A stretch of 64,000 bases of DNA, taken from assembly GCA_023957375.1 (NCBI GenBank), contig JAMLHB010000001.1, positions 62,001-126,000 of the forward strand, read 5' to 3'. Below the pieces are notes generated by a model that worked only from the letters and a program-made list of their open reading frames with translations, was not told where the DNA came from and searched no databases. This document shows positions 20,087-29,408 of this stretch, one piece after another (the first letter of the stretch is position 1; every line of letters begins with the position of its first letter). The position numbers and the translations under genes were made by a program. The DNA comes from Flavobacteriales bacterium. Its GTDB lineage: Bacteria; Bacteroidota; Bacteroidia; Flavobacteriales_F; PHOS-HE28.

Positions 20087-21229
20087 TTACTTGATGTACC
20101 GCAGATCCTCGTTGGCCTTCAAACGCCGCAGCGTGGCCAAGATCAACCGGATCACGTTCTCCACGTCCTGCCGGTTCACGCTTTCCACCGTGGTGTGCAT
20201 GTAGCGCAGCGGCAGGCTGATCAATGCGCTGGGTACGCCTGCCGCACCATAGGCAAAGGCATCGGTGTCCGTGCCTGTGGCCCTGCTTACGGCAGCTCGC
20301 TGGAAGGGGATTTTTTCCGCCTCGGCAGCGGCCACCACTTTGCGCAACAGGTTGTTGTGCACCGCCGGCCCGTATGCCAGCACGGGGCCTTGCCCGCACG
20401 CGATGTCGCCGCTTTGCACCTTGTTCATCATCGGCGACTGGGTGTCGTGCGTCACATCGGTCACCAGGGCCAGGTCCGGCCGGATGCGTTCCACGATCAT
20501 TTCCGCCCCGCGCAGCCCCACTTCTTCCTGCACGCTGTTGGTGATGTACAGCCCGAAAGGCAGCTTCACCCGTTGTTCCTTCAGCAGGCGGGCCACCTCG
20601 GCGATCATGAAGCCGCCCATCCGGTTGTCCAGCGCCCGGCCCACAAAGGTGTTTTTGTTCAGTACCATGAACTCGTCCTCGTAGGTGGCCACACAGCCTA
20701 CGTGGATGCCCAATTTTTCCACCTCATCCTTGCTGGCGCAACCGCAATCCAGAAAAATGTTGTCCAGCGATGGGGCGGGATCGTTCTTGCCGTTGCGCAC
20801 ATGGATCGCCGGCCAGCCGAAGATGGCCTTCACCATGCCCTTGTCGGTGTGGATGTTCACCCTTTTGCTCGGCGCGATCATGTGGTCGCTGCCACCGTTG
20901 CGGCGCAAGTAGATGAAGCCTTCCTTGGTAATGTAATGTACGAACCAGCTGATCTCGTCCGCATGGGCCTCGATCACCACCTTGTACTTCGCCTCGGGAT
21001 TGATCACGCCCACCGCCGTGCCGTACGGGTCGGTGAAGTGCAGGTCCACCCAGGGCTTCAGGTAGTCCAGCCAAAGGCGCTGGCCTCCACTTTCAAAGCC
21101 CGTGGGGCTTGGGTTGTTGAGGTAGCGCTCCATGAACAGCAGCGACTGGGGGGTGAGAATGCCCTTGGTTGAACGAGGGGCTGCCGCCCTGGTCGGGGAC
21201 TGCTTCGTGGAGGCTGACTTTTTTGCCAT
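20087..21229 (-). CDS. M42-family metallo-aminopeptidase
   Basis: A 380-aa cytosolic peptidase of the M42 (glutamyl aminopeptidase / FrvX-like) family. The metal ligands and acid/base residues are recognisable: EAHADEISWFVHYI (His/Asp), GRALDNRMGGFM (Asp), NSVQEEVGLRGAEM (Glu-Glu), VTDVTHDTQSP (Asp) and LPLRYMHTTVESVN (His). Members form large tetrahedral complexes that trim peptides, which fits a cell that imports di- and tripeptides. The Lys/Ser-rich N-terminus (MAKKSASTKQSPTRAAAPRS) is a short extension. The start at 21229 is supported by a TACCTTTG box 33 nt upstream. Confidence 0.93.
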   Translation of the reverse strand: MAKKSASTKQSPTRAAAPRSTKGILTPQSLLFMERYLNNPSPTGFESGGQRLWLDYLKPWVDLHFTDPYGTAVGVINPEAKYKVVIEAHADEISWFVHYITKEGFIYLRRNGGSDHMIAPSKRVNIHTDKGMVKAIFGWPAIHVRNGKNDPAPSLDNIFLDCGCASKDEVEKLGIHVGCVATYEDEFMVLNKNTFVGRALDNRMGGFMIAEVARLLKEQRVKLPFGLYITNSVQEEVGLRGAEMIVERIRPDLALVTDVTHDTQSPMMNKVQSGDIACGQGPVLAYGPAVHNNLLRKVVAAAEAEKIPFQRAAVSRATGTDTDAFAYGAAGVPSALISLPLRYMHTTVESVNRQDVENVIRLILATLRRLKANEDLRYIK

Positions 21230-21262
21230 GGAAAGGAGTTGCTGCCGGTTTGTGAGGCCGGG

Positions 21263-21270
21263 CAAAGGTA
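21263..21270 (-). promoter_or_regulatory. -7 box for the M42 peptidase gene
   Basis: Minus-strand TACCTTTG is an exact match to the Bacteroidota -7 consensus TAnnTTTG and lies 33 nt before the start codon at 21229. A TTTG at 21300-21297 lies 26 nt further upstream, a longer spacing than the usual ~20. Confidence 0.5.
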
Positions 21271-21353
21271 TCCGCCGCCCATGAGGCGAACATCCGCAAA
21301 GCGATCGCGTATGAACAGCGCTTGCGAAACAAGTCCAGGCATAAAGGTCCCCC

Positions 21354-23360
21354 ATGTACCACCGCACGATCCTCCTGTCCATCCTGCTGCTCACCGCCGT
21401 GGCCGTTGGTGCGCAAACCCCGGTGAACGTGCCTTTCGACAAAGTGCACATCACAGACGGGCAGCGGCTGAAAACGGCGTTGGCGGCCATGAAAAAGGGG
21501 GATGATCTTGCGGCCAAGGGCGGGGTGGACAATCCTGCCGCCATGACCGCATACGAGGTGGCCTTTGCCATCAATCCGGACAATGCGGAGCTGAATTTCC
21601 GCATGGGCGTGTGCCTGCTGAACGGACCGCATCCGGCCGGAGCCGTGGCCCGTTTGCAGCGGGCTGCCGAACTGGATCCCTATCTGCCGCGGGTGCACTT
21701 CCTGCTGGGCCATGCCCTGCAACTGAATGCCCGCTGGGAGGAGGCCATCGCATCGTTTGAACGCCATGCCGAGGTGATCCGCCGCACGCCCGACCCCGAT
21801 CGCACCTACAACATGGTGGGCAAGCGGATCACCGAATGCAGGAACGGCCGGACGCTGCAGGCCGCACCTACGCGGGCGGTGGTGGCCGGGCTGGGGCCCG
21901 CGATCAATACGCCGGGCAGTGAATACGGGGCCCTGTTGGGCGCAATGGACGACCTCTACTTTACCGCGAGGCGGCCGGAAACCACGGGCGGCAGGGTGAA
22001 CAAGGTGAACAATACCTGGTTCGAGGATATTTATGTAAGCAACATGGGCGCCACCGGATGGACCGGCCCCCGGCCCGCCCCCGGCCAATTGAACAGCAAC
22101 AGCAACGATGCCACCGTGTCCATGGATAAGGATGGCGGACGCATGATCATTTACCGCGATGAAAAGAACGGTGGAGATCTTTACGAGAGCACCGTGGTGG
22201 GCGGAAAATGGTCTGCGCCCGTGCCCTTGCCCGCCACGGTGAACAGCCCCGCGCAGGAAAGCAGTGCTTGGCGCACCGATGATGGCCAGTGGCTCTATTT
22301 TGTCAGCAGCCGCGAGGGCGGACTGGGAGGAAGCGACATCTACCGCAGCCCTTGGGACAGCGGGCTGGGCACGTGGGGCCAGGCGGAAAACTTGGGGCCG
22401 GACATCAACACGATCTATGACGAAGAAGGCGTTTTTGCGCCCGGTGACGGCAGCACCATCTACTTCGCCAGCCAAGGACACAATTCCATGGGTGGATACG
22501 ACTTGTTCAAGTCTTCCCAGCGGGACGGCCGCTGGACCAAGCCGGAGAACTTGGGCTGGCCCATCAACTCGCCCGGCGATGACCAGTTTTTGGTACTGGC
22601 GGCCGACGGACGAAGCGGCTTCTTCAGCAGCATGCGGCCGGGCGGGCAGGGCGAGGATGACATCTACCGGGTGGATTTCCCGGCGGAGGCGAGCGTGGCG
22701 GAACCCGCCTTGTTAGCCAGCGCAGGAACGGCCGTACCCATCGTGGAAGATGAGAAGCGCATGCGATTGGTCGCCTTTGTCAAGGGGTTGAAGCTGATGG
22801 ATCATACGGAAGCCATCGTGCAATTGAAGAGCCTGGATGAGCCCTTGCTCAACATCACCATCCAACCGGATCCCGCCAGTGGCAGCTACATCGCCGAGGT
22901 GCCGGTGGGCAGGCCCTTCGCTATCCACGTACAGGCCGATGGATTCCTGCTACACTCCGAGCACGTGGACGAGCATGTCGGTGAAAACCAGCTTGAAATG
23001 AGCCTTACGCCCAGTACCAAGGGCAATAGCGAGGTGATGCGCAACATCTTTTTCAAGCATGACAACCATGCACTGGACGAGGCCTCCACGGTGGAGCTGC
23101 AAACCTTGGCGGATTACCTGAAGGCCAACCCGGGCCTGCGGTTGGAAGTTGGCGGCCATACCGATAGCGATGTGGGCCCCATTCCGAACCAAAAACTTAG
23201 TGAAGCGCGTGCACAAGTGGTGGTGAACTGGTTGGTCGAACACGGCATTTCACCGGACAGGTTGGAGGCCAAAGGCTATGGCGATAGCCAACCAGTGGTG
23301 CCCAATGACAGCCCCGAACACAAGGCGCTCAACCGGCGGACCGAGATCCGCGTCCTGTGA
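21354..23360 (+). CDS. OmpA-family protein with TPR and PD40 propeller
   Basis: A 668-aa envelope protein. It has a signal peptide (MYHRTILLSILLLTAVAVGAQ), an N-terminal TPR-like region (about 25-165, AFAINPDNAELNFRMGVCLL...), PD40/WD40-like beta-propeller repeats (about 180-450, e.g. WLYFVSSREGGLGGSDIY and TIYFASQGHNSMGGYDLF), a carboxypeptidase-regulatory-like module, and a C-terminal OmpA peptidoglycan-binding domain (IFFKHDNHALDEAS ... LEVGGHTDSDVGP ... RRTEIRVL). This layout is that of Bacteroidota PorE-like proteins, one of which links the T9SS to peptidoglycan; equally it may be a general OmpA-type anchor. Its TGA overlaps the GTG start of the next gene. Confidence 0.9.
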   Translation: MYHRTILLSILLLTAVAVGAQTPVNVPFDKVHITDGQRLKTALAAMKKGDDLAAKGGVDNPAAMTAYEVAFAINPDNAELNFRMGVCLLNGPHPAGAVARLQRAAELDPYLPRVHFLLGHALQLNARWEEAIASFERHAEVIRRTPDPDRTYNMVGKRITECRNGRTLQAAPTRAVVAGLGPAINTPGSEYGALLGAMDDLYFTARRPETTGGRVNKVNNTWFEDIYVSNMGATGWTGPRPAPGQLNSNSNDATVSMDKDGGRMIIYRDEKNGGDLYESTVVGGKWSAPVPLPATVNSPAQESSAWRTDDGQWLYFVSSREGGLGGSDIYRSPWDSGLGTWGQAENLGPDINTIYDEEGVFAPGDGSTIYFASQGHNSMGGYDLFKSSQRDGRWTKPENLGWPINSPGDDQFLVLAADGRSGFFSSMRPGGQGEDDIYRVDFPAEASVAEPALLASAGTAVPIVEDEKRMRLVAFVKGLKLMDHTEAIVQLKSLDEPLLNITIQPDPASGSYIAEVPVGRPFAIHVQADGFLLHSEHVDEHVGENQLEMSLTPSTKGNSEVMRNIFFKHDNHALDEASTVELQTLADYLKANPGLRLEVGGHTDSDVGPIPNQKLSEARAQVVVNWLVEHGISPDRLEAKGYGDSQPVVPNDSPEHKALNRRTEIRVL

Positions 23361-24094
23361 GCGCGGACGCCCGGCCTAATATTGCCGCTGCCCGTTTGCA
23401 ACGTGCAGTGATGGCCCTTGACCAATTCCCGCCAGATCTGGTGCCGGTGCGCACAGCAGACGGCTCCCATACCTTGGACAGTCGTGCACTGAAGGAGCAT
23501 TACCACTCCCTGCATGGAGCTGCTGCCGAAAGCCGCCATGTATACATCGCAAACGGTCTATTGGCCACCGGACGGCAAGAACTGCGCATCCTTGAAATCG
23601 GGCTCGGTACCGGCTTGAATGTCCTGCTTACCTGGATCGAATGCGGGCGGCGTGGCTGGAAGGCGGATTATGTGGCCTTGGAGCCTTTCCCGCTGCCCGA
23701 ACGGCTGTGGAGCGCCTTGGGACACCCGGCAGCACTGGGTGCCCTGGGGCGGCAGAATGGATATGATGCCATGATGCGGGCCCGTGCCGGCGAACAAATA
23801 CTCCCTGGCGATGGTTTCACCTTCCGATGGGAAAGAGGCCTAGTGCAACACATTCGGTATGTGGAGGAGCTCGACCTGGTGTACTACGATGCGTTCAGCC
23901 CGGCGGTGCAGCCCGACATGTGGACAAAGGCTGTATTTGACGGCTTGTGCCGGGCCATGCGGTCCGGTGCACGATTGGTGACGTATTGTGCGAAAGGGTC
24001 GGTACGGAGGGCCATGATGGAGGCAGGGCTTGAGGTGCAGCAGCTCCCTGGCGCACCGGGGAAAAGGCAGATGACAGGGGTGCAGCGGCAATGA
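23357..24094 (+). CDS. mnmD: MnmD-like tRNA 5-methylaminomethyl-2-thiouridine methyltransferase
   Basis: A 245-aa class-I SAM-dependent methyltransferase of the MnmC/MnmD (DUF752) group, which completes mnm5(s2)U at the tRNA wobble position. The N-terminal RTADGSHTLDSRALKEHYHSLHGA is the family hallmark, followed by the SAM motif ILEIGLGTGLNVLL (about 74-87) and LVYYDAFSPAVQPDMWTKAVF, with AFSP characteristic of the family. It lacks the FAD domain of E. coli MnmC, as in other stand-alone MnmD proteins. The start is a GTG overlapping the previous stop; an ATG at 23411 is an alternative. Its stop overlaps the next ATG (ATGA), so translation is coupled with the NUDIX gene. Confidence 0.87.
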   Translation: MSADARPNIAAARLQRAVMALDQFPPDLVPVRTADGSHTLDSRALKEHYHSLHGAAAESRHVYIANGLLATGRQELRILEIGLGTGLNVLLTWIECGRRGWKADYVALEPFPLPERLWSALGHPAALGALGRQNGYDAMMRARAGEQILPGDGFTFRWERGLVQHIRYVEELDLVYYDAFSPAVQPDMWTKAVFDGLCRAMRSGARLVTYCAKGSVRRAMMEAGLEVQQLPGAPGKRQMTGVQRQ

Positions 24095-24582
24095 TGGGCG
24101 TGAACAGCTTCAACATCCGGGTGTACGGCGTGCTGGTCCATGCCCAATGGCTGTTGCTTTCGGATGAGGTGGTGCAGGGGAAGCGCATCACCAAATTCCC
24201 TGGCGGGGGCCTGGTGCCCGGTGAGGGTACGCTTGATGGCCTGCGCCGGGAGATCCGTGAAGAACTGGGCCAGGAAGCACGGATGCTGCACCATTTCTAC
24301 ACCACTGATTTCTTCCAGCAAAGCGCGTATGTCCAGGGAGACCAGATCATCAGCATCTACTACACTTTTGAAGTGCCGCGCCCCGGGGCGTTGCTGAGCG
24401 GTACACCGGCTCCCGGCCTTGGCGCGGACAAACAACAAATGCTCCGGTGGCTGCCACTGGCCCAGGCGCAAATAAGTGATGTAGACCTTCCCATTGACCG
24501 AGTTGTGATGAAATTGATCATGCAGCGGAAATGGATGGGGCAAGCCAGCCCGGTGCCACCAGCAGGTCTTCCCATCCGTTGA
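24091..24582 (+). CDS. NUDIX hydrolase
   Basis: A 163-aa protein with a complete Nudix box: GGLVPGEGTLDGLRREIREELG (about 48-69) fits Gx5Ex7REUxEExGU, so the metal-binding Glu residues are present. NUDIX enzymes hydrolyse nucleoside diphosphates linked to another moiety; this one resembles small MutT/ADP-ribose-type proteins but the substrate cannot be told. ATGA overlap with the MnmD-like gene makes it the third gene of a tightly packed unit starting with the OmpA-family gene. Confidence 0.9.
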   Translation: MMGVNSFNIRVYGVLVHAQWLLLSDEVVQGKRITKFPGGGLVPGEGTLDGLRREIREELGQEARMLHHFYTTDFFQQSAYVQGDQIISIYYTFEVPRPGALLSGTPAPGLGADKQQMLRWLPLAQAQISDVDLPIDRVVMKLIMQRKWMGQASPVPPAGLPIR

Positions 24583-24710
24583 AGGTTCCCTAACTTGCAC
24601 CCGATCCGCCAGCTTGGAACAAGTTAAGACGCCAGGTTTTGCCCATGGAAAGCCGGTATGAAGACCTGTTCACGAGGTGAACCCCTTGGTGATTGAACCC
24701 GAAGAAATTG

Positions 24711-25868
24711 ATGAATCCTGTGCGGAACCGGTCCGGCGACCCCGATTTCATTGTGTTTTCCATCGGGGATTCGCGTAAGCCCAGCACGTGGTCCAATGTG
24801 CCTTATTTCTTTACGCGCACATTGGAACGGAAGGGGTTCAGCGTGGAACGCGTGAACATTGGGCCGCCCCGGAGCGTGCAATTGCTCTTCGACGTGCCTT
24901 GGAAAGCCCTGTGCAGGGTATTTGGAAAGCAAACCCGCTTCACCTATTTGCGCAGTGCGCTGAACCGGCGCATCACCGAGGCGAAGATCAAACGCACATT
25001 GCAGGCGTTCCCCCAAGGTCATTGCGTATTCATGACCTATTCCTTCGGGGCGGGCCCCGGCAGGCCCTATACCCTGTTCTGCGACCAGACCTTTGAGGAC
25101 CACATTGTCTATTATGACGAGCGCAAGCCGGATAAGCTCGAACACCCCACGATCGTTGCCGAACGCATGAACCTGCGCAACGCCGGGCACGTGGTGGCCT
25201 TCTTTCCCGAACTGGCCGAAAAGTTGAAGACCCTGCACGGGGATAAGGTCAAGTATTACGGGAACGTGGTGAACATCGATGAGGTGGAAGTGGATGCTGA
25301 CCGATTGATCCAGCTCAAGAAGGATACCAATGAGGTGGTCTTCATCGGCAACAACAGGTACAAGGAGGGCTTGGTGCGCCTGGTGGATGCCGTACGGTTG
25401 CTGAACCGTTCCAGCGGTGCCCAGATCACCGTGAACGTTGTGGGCATGGACCGGTTGGAACTGCCCACGGCTCCGGCAAACGTCAAGTTTCACGGGTACT
25501 TGGACAAAGGGAACCCCGCCCAGAAGCGTGCCTATATGGACATCTTGGAGCGTTCACGGCTGTTCATCAATCCCATGCCCAAATGGGGGGCTTTCTCCGC
25601 CTCCTGTGAGGCCATGTACCTGTATACCCCCGTGGTGATCGTGGCCTATAATGAGTTTGAGGCCACCTTCGGAAAGGTGGATCGGGTGGGCTTTGGCTTG
25701 GCCACCGGCGAGCCTGAAGAACTTGCCGGGGCGATCGCCGGGCTGATGGCGGATGAACGGACTTGGACGGAAAAGGCGCACGCGGCCCATGCAACCACGC
25801 AGGCCATGACCTGGGGCAACTACGTGAGCCGCCTCCTGTCCGACCTGGGCATCAGGAGCGGCGCATAG
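24711..25868 (+). CDS. Glycosyltransferase, GT-B fold (group 1-like)
   Basis: A 385-aa protein. The C-terminal half looks like a GT-B donor-binding domain: VVFIGNNRYKEGLVRLVDAV, VNVVGMDRLELP and a final GAFSASCEAMYLYTPVVIV...GVATGEPEEL-like segment (here GFGLATGEPEEL) with the E-x7-E arrangement of retaining GT4-type enzymes. The N-terminal half is divergent. I placed the start at the ATG at 24711; an in-frame TTG at 24693 would add six residues. The acceptor is unknown and no polysaccharide cluster surrounds it. Confidence 0.8.
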   Translation: MNPVRNRSGDPDFIVFSIGDSRKPSTWSNVPYFFTRTLERKGFSVERVNIGPPRSVQLLFDVPWKALCRVFGKQTRFTYLRSALNRRITEAKIKRTLQAFPQGHCVFMTYSFGAGPGRPYTLFCDQTFEDHIVYYDERKPDKLEHPTIVAERMNLRNAGHVVAFFPELAEKLKTLHGDKVKYYGNVVNIDEVEVDADRLIQLKKDTNEVVFIGNNRYKEGLVRLVDAVRLLNRSSGAQITVNVVGMDRLELPTAPANVKFHGYLDKGNPAQKRAYMDILERSRLFINPMPKWGAFSASCEAMYLYTPVVIVAYNEFEATFGKVDRVGFGLATGEPEELAGAIAGLMADERTWTEKAHAAHATTQAMTWGNYVSRLLSDLGIRSGA

Positions 25869-25877
25869 GCCAGCTCC

Positions 25878-26450
25878 TCACGCAAGCCGTTTCACCACTA
25901 TCCGTTCCACACGGGCGCAGAAGTCGTCAGGGCCCCAGGTGCGCCAGGGCAAGGCATCCAGCTTGCCGCCCATCAGCAGGTACTGGTCCAAGTTGGCCGC
26001 TTGAAGGTCTTCCCGAACGTGTTTATGGAAATTCACCAAGGCGATCCATCCGCCGGCATCCATGGTCTCCTCAAACCATTCCGCGTAATAATCCTCCTCG
26101 CCCGCGTGGAAGTTGAGCACGTTTTCGCCGATGAGGATGAACTTGTGCAGGCCCTCTGCGAGCATGGGTTCCACCACGTCCCGCTTCAGGTACATGATGT
26201 CGTTGTGCAGCAGATCGTTCCATTCGCCGATGAGCTCGATCACCACATGGCCGGTTTCATAATCGGCGAACAGCACCTTCAGGTACAGCGTGCTGCTGCC
26301 GAAGCTGTCCCACTGGGGGTGGATCACATGGTCATACACCGCATGGGTGAACTCGAACTCGCTGTGCTCGGCCCCGTGGAACGGTGAAAGCGGATCTGTT
26401 TCGGCCGTGTACAGGTGGCGCCAATTAAAGTAGGGCTCGATGGCGTGCAT
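25878..26450 (-). CDS. Conserved Bacteroidota protein of unknown function
   Basis: A 190-aa acidic, soluble protein without signal peptide (MHAIEPYFNWRHLYTAETDPLSPFHG...). I recognise its general look from other Bacteroidota genomes (conserved WR-LYTAE-D--SPF, HPQWD-FGS-TLYLK-LF-DYE and ELIGEWND---NDIMYLKR blocks) but know no function. The pattern of conserved Trp/Tyr/Asp suggests an enzyme or binding fold. A GACCTTTG -7-like box ends 6 nt before this ATG; the ATG at 26459 would fall inside that box, which favours 26450. Confidence 0.75.
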   Translation of the reverse strand: MHAIEPYFNWRHLYTAETDPLSPFHGAEHSEFEFTHAVYDHVIHPQWDSFGSSTLYLKVLFADYETGHVVIELIGEWNDLLHNDIMYLKRDVVEPMLAEGLHKFILIGENVLNFHAGEEDYYAEWFEETMDAGGWIALVNFHKHVREDLQAANLDQYLLMGGKLDALPWRTWGPDDFCARVERIVVKRLA

Positions 26451-26456
26451 CAGCGG

Positions 26457-26464
26457 CAAAGGTC
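26457..26464 (-). promoter_or_regulatory. Candidate -7 box, possible leaderless start
   Basis: Minus-strand GACCTTTG (followed by C) resembles TAnnTTTG and ends 6 nt before the ATG at 26450. The distance would place transcription start at about the start codon. Confidence 0.4.
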
Positions 26465-26516
26465 AGTAGCGCGCCCATTCCGGCAATGTGCGTGGAACAC
26501 TTTGGGCGGCACGACG

Positions 26517-28277
26517 TCAGCGCACGGCAAAGCGCGCCGTGATCGGCCTGCCACCGTCCCAGGCGCGCAACCAGTAGGGCCCCGGCGGGAGCTCCAAGTC
26601 CAAGGACCTGCGCATGGTGCCGTTTACCACGGGTATCACGAACGATCCCACCGGGCGGCCCAGTACATCCAGCACTTGCACTGACACCTCGGGCGATACG
26701 AGGCCATGCCCGGCCACGGTAAAGCGGCCGTTGTTGGGCACCGGGAACACCGTCATCCCGCCGGAAGACCCCCCCAGGTCCGCAATGCCCATGGTGGTTA
26801 GGTCATAAGCGGCCGTAACCGTGCAGCCGTTCACATCCGTGACGGTAACCGTGTATAGCCCGTTCCCCTGGATGACCATGAAGGGGTCATTCCCGCCCAC
26901 GGCATTTCCCTGGAGCGTCCATGCGTAGGAACTGAACCCCGAAGGAACCTGCAACACCGGGCCGTTCAGAACGATCTCCACCTCGGGGCAGACCACCACG
27001 GTATTGCTCATGGCCGTGCAGCCGAAGCCGTTCATGGCTTCCACCTGCCACAGGCCGGGGCCGGTGGGGAATAGGCAGGCTCCGTGGGCGTCGGGCACGG
27101 TGTCCCCGTCCAGGAACCAAACATAGCCCTGCAATGCGGGGCCTTCAATGCACAACTCCCCGCTTTGGCCATCCTCCTGCAACACCACCTCCGGCAGGGG
27201 GTACACATGCACGGTGTCGGTATGGGTAAACACGTCCTGTGCGGATTCCCCCACCACCAAGTTGCCGGTGGTTCCGCCCGCTACGTTCACGTTGTATGTG
27301 CCTGCGCCGTTGGCCGGCAAGTTGTACGTGCCCAGCAAGTCGTTTTGGCTAATGGCATCCTCATCATAAAAGGAAATGGAGTAGGGCGGGATGTTCAACG
27401 GCACGTCAAGGCCACTCCACGTGGCCGTGTGCGAGTTGTCCACCGTGGAGGAGGTATACGTCGATCCCGACCCGTCGGTAAGCACGAAATAGAGGTCGGG
27501 CGCCCCCTGGCAGCCGATCAATGGCAGGTTCGGCTCTTCCACATCGCCGCACCAATTGTCGTTCACCCCCGTAAGCGCCACCTGCTGCAGCACGTAGCCG
27601 CCGATGGTGGTTTCCAGGGTGACCGTGTAGTCGCCCGCTTCGCTGTATTGGTGCACGGGAGGAATGTTCGCCGTGCTGCCCGTTCCGTCGCCGAAGTCCC
27701 ACACATAGCCCGTGGGCGAGGGGCTACCGTCGATCAAGGCCTCGAACTGCACGGCAGCACTGCCGCAGCCGCTGATCGGTGTGAACGTGAACCCGGCATT
27801 GCCGCCGCTGCCCGGAAGCACGGTCAATTGGATGGTGAAGTCCTCTGGAACATTGAGGTTGAAACCATTGTACGAAACGCCTGCCAGGATGCTGATGGTG
27901 ACGGGATAGCTGCCCGCCACCACGGGTGTGCCGCAGATCTGGGCACAACCGTGGGATTCGTTCTGCGGGTAGTATACCCCTCCTGGTTGGTTGTACTGGA
28001 TGCTGAGGCCGAAGGGCAAGCCACTGACACCGGTGATCGTCATCTGTTGGAAATCCACGGTAACGCCCGTGCCGGGATCCGTGAAGGTGGCAGGCATCCA
28101 AAAGGTGATGGCCGTTTGGTATTGCTCGCCGGCCGTGGCGTCGGGCGGGGTCAACGGGCACATCGTTGGATAGGCCGGTGAGGTATTGCATCCTGTGTCG
28201 GGTGTGCAATCCGGGCACTGGGCTACGGCGCCGTAACTGGCCAAAACAAGGGAGAGGAACAGGGTAGCGTAGCGCAT
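26517..28277 (-). CDS. PKD-domain secreted protein with type-A T9SS tail
   Basis: A 586-aa protein with a signal peptide (MRYATLFLSLVLASYGAVAQ), a Cys-rich start (CPDCTPDTGC), a putative-Ig/cadherin-like region, a PKD domain (FTFTPISGCGSAAVQFEALIDGSPSPTGYVWDFGDGTG, about 200-235) and two further Ig-like segments. The C-terminus (VFPVPNNGRFTVAGHGL ... YWLRAWDGGRPITARFAVR) is a type-A T9SS sorting domain. It is likely a cell-surface adhesin or structural protein. Start at the signal peptide; a TATTTTG box lies 20 nt upstream. Confidence 0.88.
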   Translation of the reverse strand: MRYATLFLSLVLASYGAVAQCPDCTPDTGCNTSPAYPTMCPLTPPDATAGEQYQTAITFWMPATFTDPGTGVTVDFQQMTITGVSGLPFGLSIQYNQPGGVYYPQNESHGCAQICGTPVVAGSYPVTISILAGVSYNGFNLNVPEDFTIQLTVLPGSGGNAGFTFTPISGCGSAAVQFEALIDGSPSPTGYVWDFGDGTGSTANIPPVHQYSEAGDYTVTLETTIGGYVLQQVALTGVNDNWCGDVEEPNLPLIGCQGAPDLYFVLTDGSGSTYTSSTVDNSHTATWSGLDVPLNIPPYSISFYDEDAISQNDLLGTYNLPANGAGTYNVNVAGGTTGNLVVGESAQDVFTHTDTVHVYPLPEVVLQEDGQSGELCIEGPALQGYVWFLDGDTVPDAHGACLFPTGPGLWQVEAMNGFGCTAMSNTVVVCPEVEIVLNGPVLQVPSGFSSYAWTLQGNAVGGNDPFMVIQGNGLYTVTVTDVNGCTVTAAYDLTTMGIADLGGSSGGMTVFPVPNNGRFTVAGHGLVSPEVSVQVLDVLGRPVGSFVIPVVNGTMRRSLDLELPPGPYWLRAWDGGRPITARFAVR

Positions 28278-28475
28278 GAAGGAGGGGTGATGGCACGCAA
28301 AATAACCTTTCCAGCCCGGAAATGAAGGTCCGGTCGTTGCTGAAGTAGGAGCAGGGGTTGTCCGGGGAAAAGGGCAAGAGGGTGCATCCACCTGCACCCT
28401 CAAACGCACATGCACACTGGTTTCCCGGTGTTGCCACAGGTTGCATCCGTGGCTGGATCACCCTGATCCTCGCCT

Positions 28476-29294
28476 TTATGATCCTTTTCCCCCGGCCTCC
28501 ACGGCCTTGCGAACGCTGCCATGCTTCCTGAGCAGTGCATTCGCCGCCTCGTAGTCCACCTGCAAGGCTTCCATCACCATGCGCGTGCCGCGGTCCACCA
28601 GCTTGTTGTTGCTCAACTGCATATCCACCATGCGGTTGCCCTTCACCCGGCCCAACTTGATCATCACACTGGTGCTGATCATGTTCAAAACGAGCTTCTG
28701 TGCGGTACCGCTCTTCATCCGCGTGCTGCCGGTCACAAATTCCGGCCCCACCACCACCACCACGGGATGTTCGCATGCCAGCGCCACGGGGCTGCCCGGG
28801 TTGCAGGTGATGCAGCCGGTGAGCAATCCTGCTGCGCGTGCGTGCTCCAATGCCCCTGTTACATAGGGGGTACCGCCGCTTGCCGCAATGCCGATCACCG
28901 TATCATCGGTCCCGACCGCATGTTCCTGCAGGTCTTTCCAGCCCTGCTCCCGGTCGTCCTCGGCGAACTCCACCGCCTTGCGGATCGCACGATCACCACC
29001 GGCGATCAAGCCCACTACCATGCCGTGGGGCACCCCGAAAGTGGGCGGGCATTCGCTGGCGTCCACAATGCCCAAACGTCCGCTGGTGCCGGCGCCGATG
29101 TAAAAGAGCCGGCCGCCCCGCTGCATCCTCTCCGTGATCTCATCCACCAAACGGCCGATGTCGGGGATCGCTTGGGCCACGGCCTCAGGCACCGTGCGGT
29201 CCTCCGCATTGATGCTGCGTAGCAGCTCCGCAGTGCCCATCCGCTCCAAATGGTCATACCGTGATGGGGATTCCGTAATGCGTTCCATGGGCAT
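28476..29294 (-). CDS. murQ: N-acetylmuramic acid 6-phosphate etherase
   Basis: A 272-aa SIS-domain enzyme that cleaves the lactyl ether of MurNAc-6-P to GlcNAc-6-P and D-lactate, part of peptidoglycan recycling. Diagnostic stretches are TESPSRYDHLERMGTAELL at the start, FYIGAGTSGRLGIVDASECPPTFG (SIS site, about 66-89) with the catalytic Glu in ASECPPTFG, the second Glu region in AVEFAEDDREQGW, and GSTRMKSGTAQKLVLNMIST. Length is slightly short of the usual ~300 because the C-terminal helical part is trimmed. No MurK/PTS partner is adjacent. The D-lactate released could be a substrate for the FAD-linked oxidase at 12.7 kb, which is inference only. Confidence 0.94.
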   Translation of the reverse strand: MPMERITESPSRYDHLERMGTAELLRSINAEDRTVPEAVAQAIPDIGRLVDEITERMQRGGRLFYIGAGTSGRLGIVDASECPPTFGVPHGMVVGLIAGGDRAIRKAVEFAEDDREQGWKDLQEHAVGTDDTVIGIAASGGTPYVTGALEHARAAGLLTGCITCNPGSPVALACEHPVVVVVGPEFVTGSTRMKSGTAQKLVLNMISTSVMIKLGRVKGNRMVDMQLSNNKLVDRGTRMVMEALQVDYEAANALLRKHGSVRKAVEAGGKGS

Positions 29295-29408
29295 GGCAGG
29301 GTGCGAAGTTGCGAACTATGCGGCATCAAGATCCGCGTTCCCCTACTTTTGGCAACAGCTTGTGCCGGCCCAATCCCAAGCCATTGGCTGCACCAACCCA
29401 CCCACAGC

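Noticed and set aside
21297..21300. -33 TTTG element for the M42 peptidase promoter
   Set aside because: The gap to the -7 box is 26 nt, longer than the usual ~20; not supported strongly enough to list.
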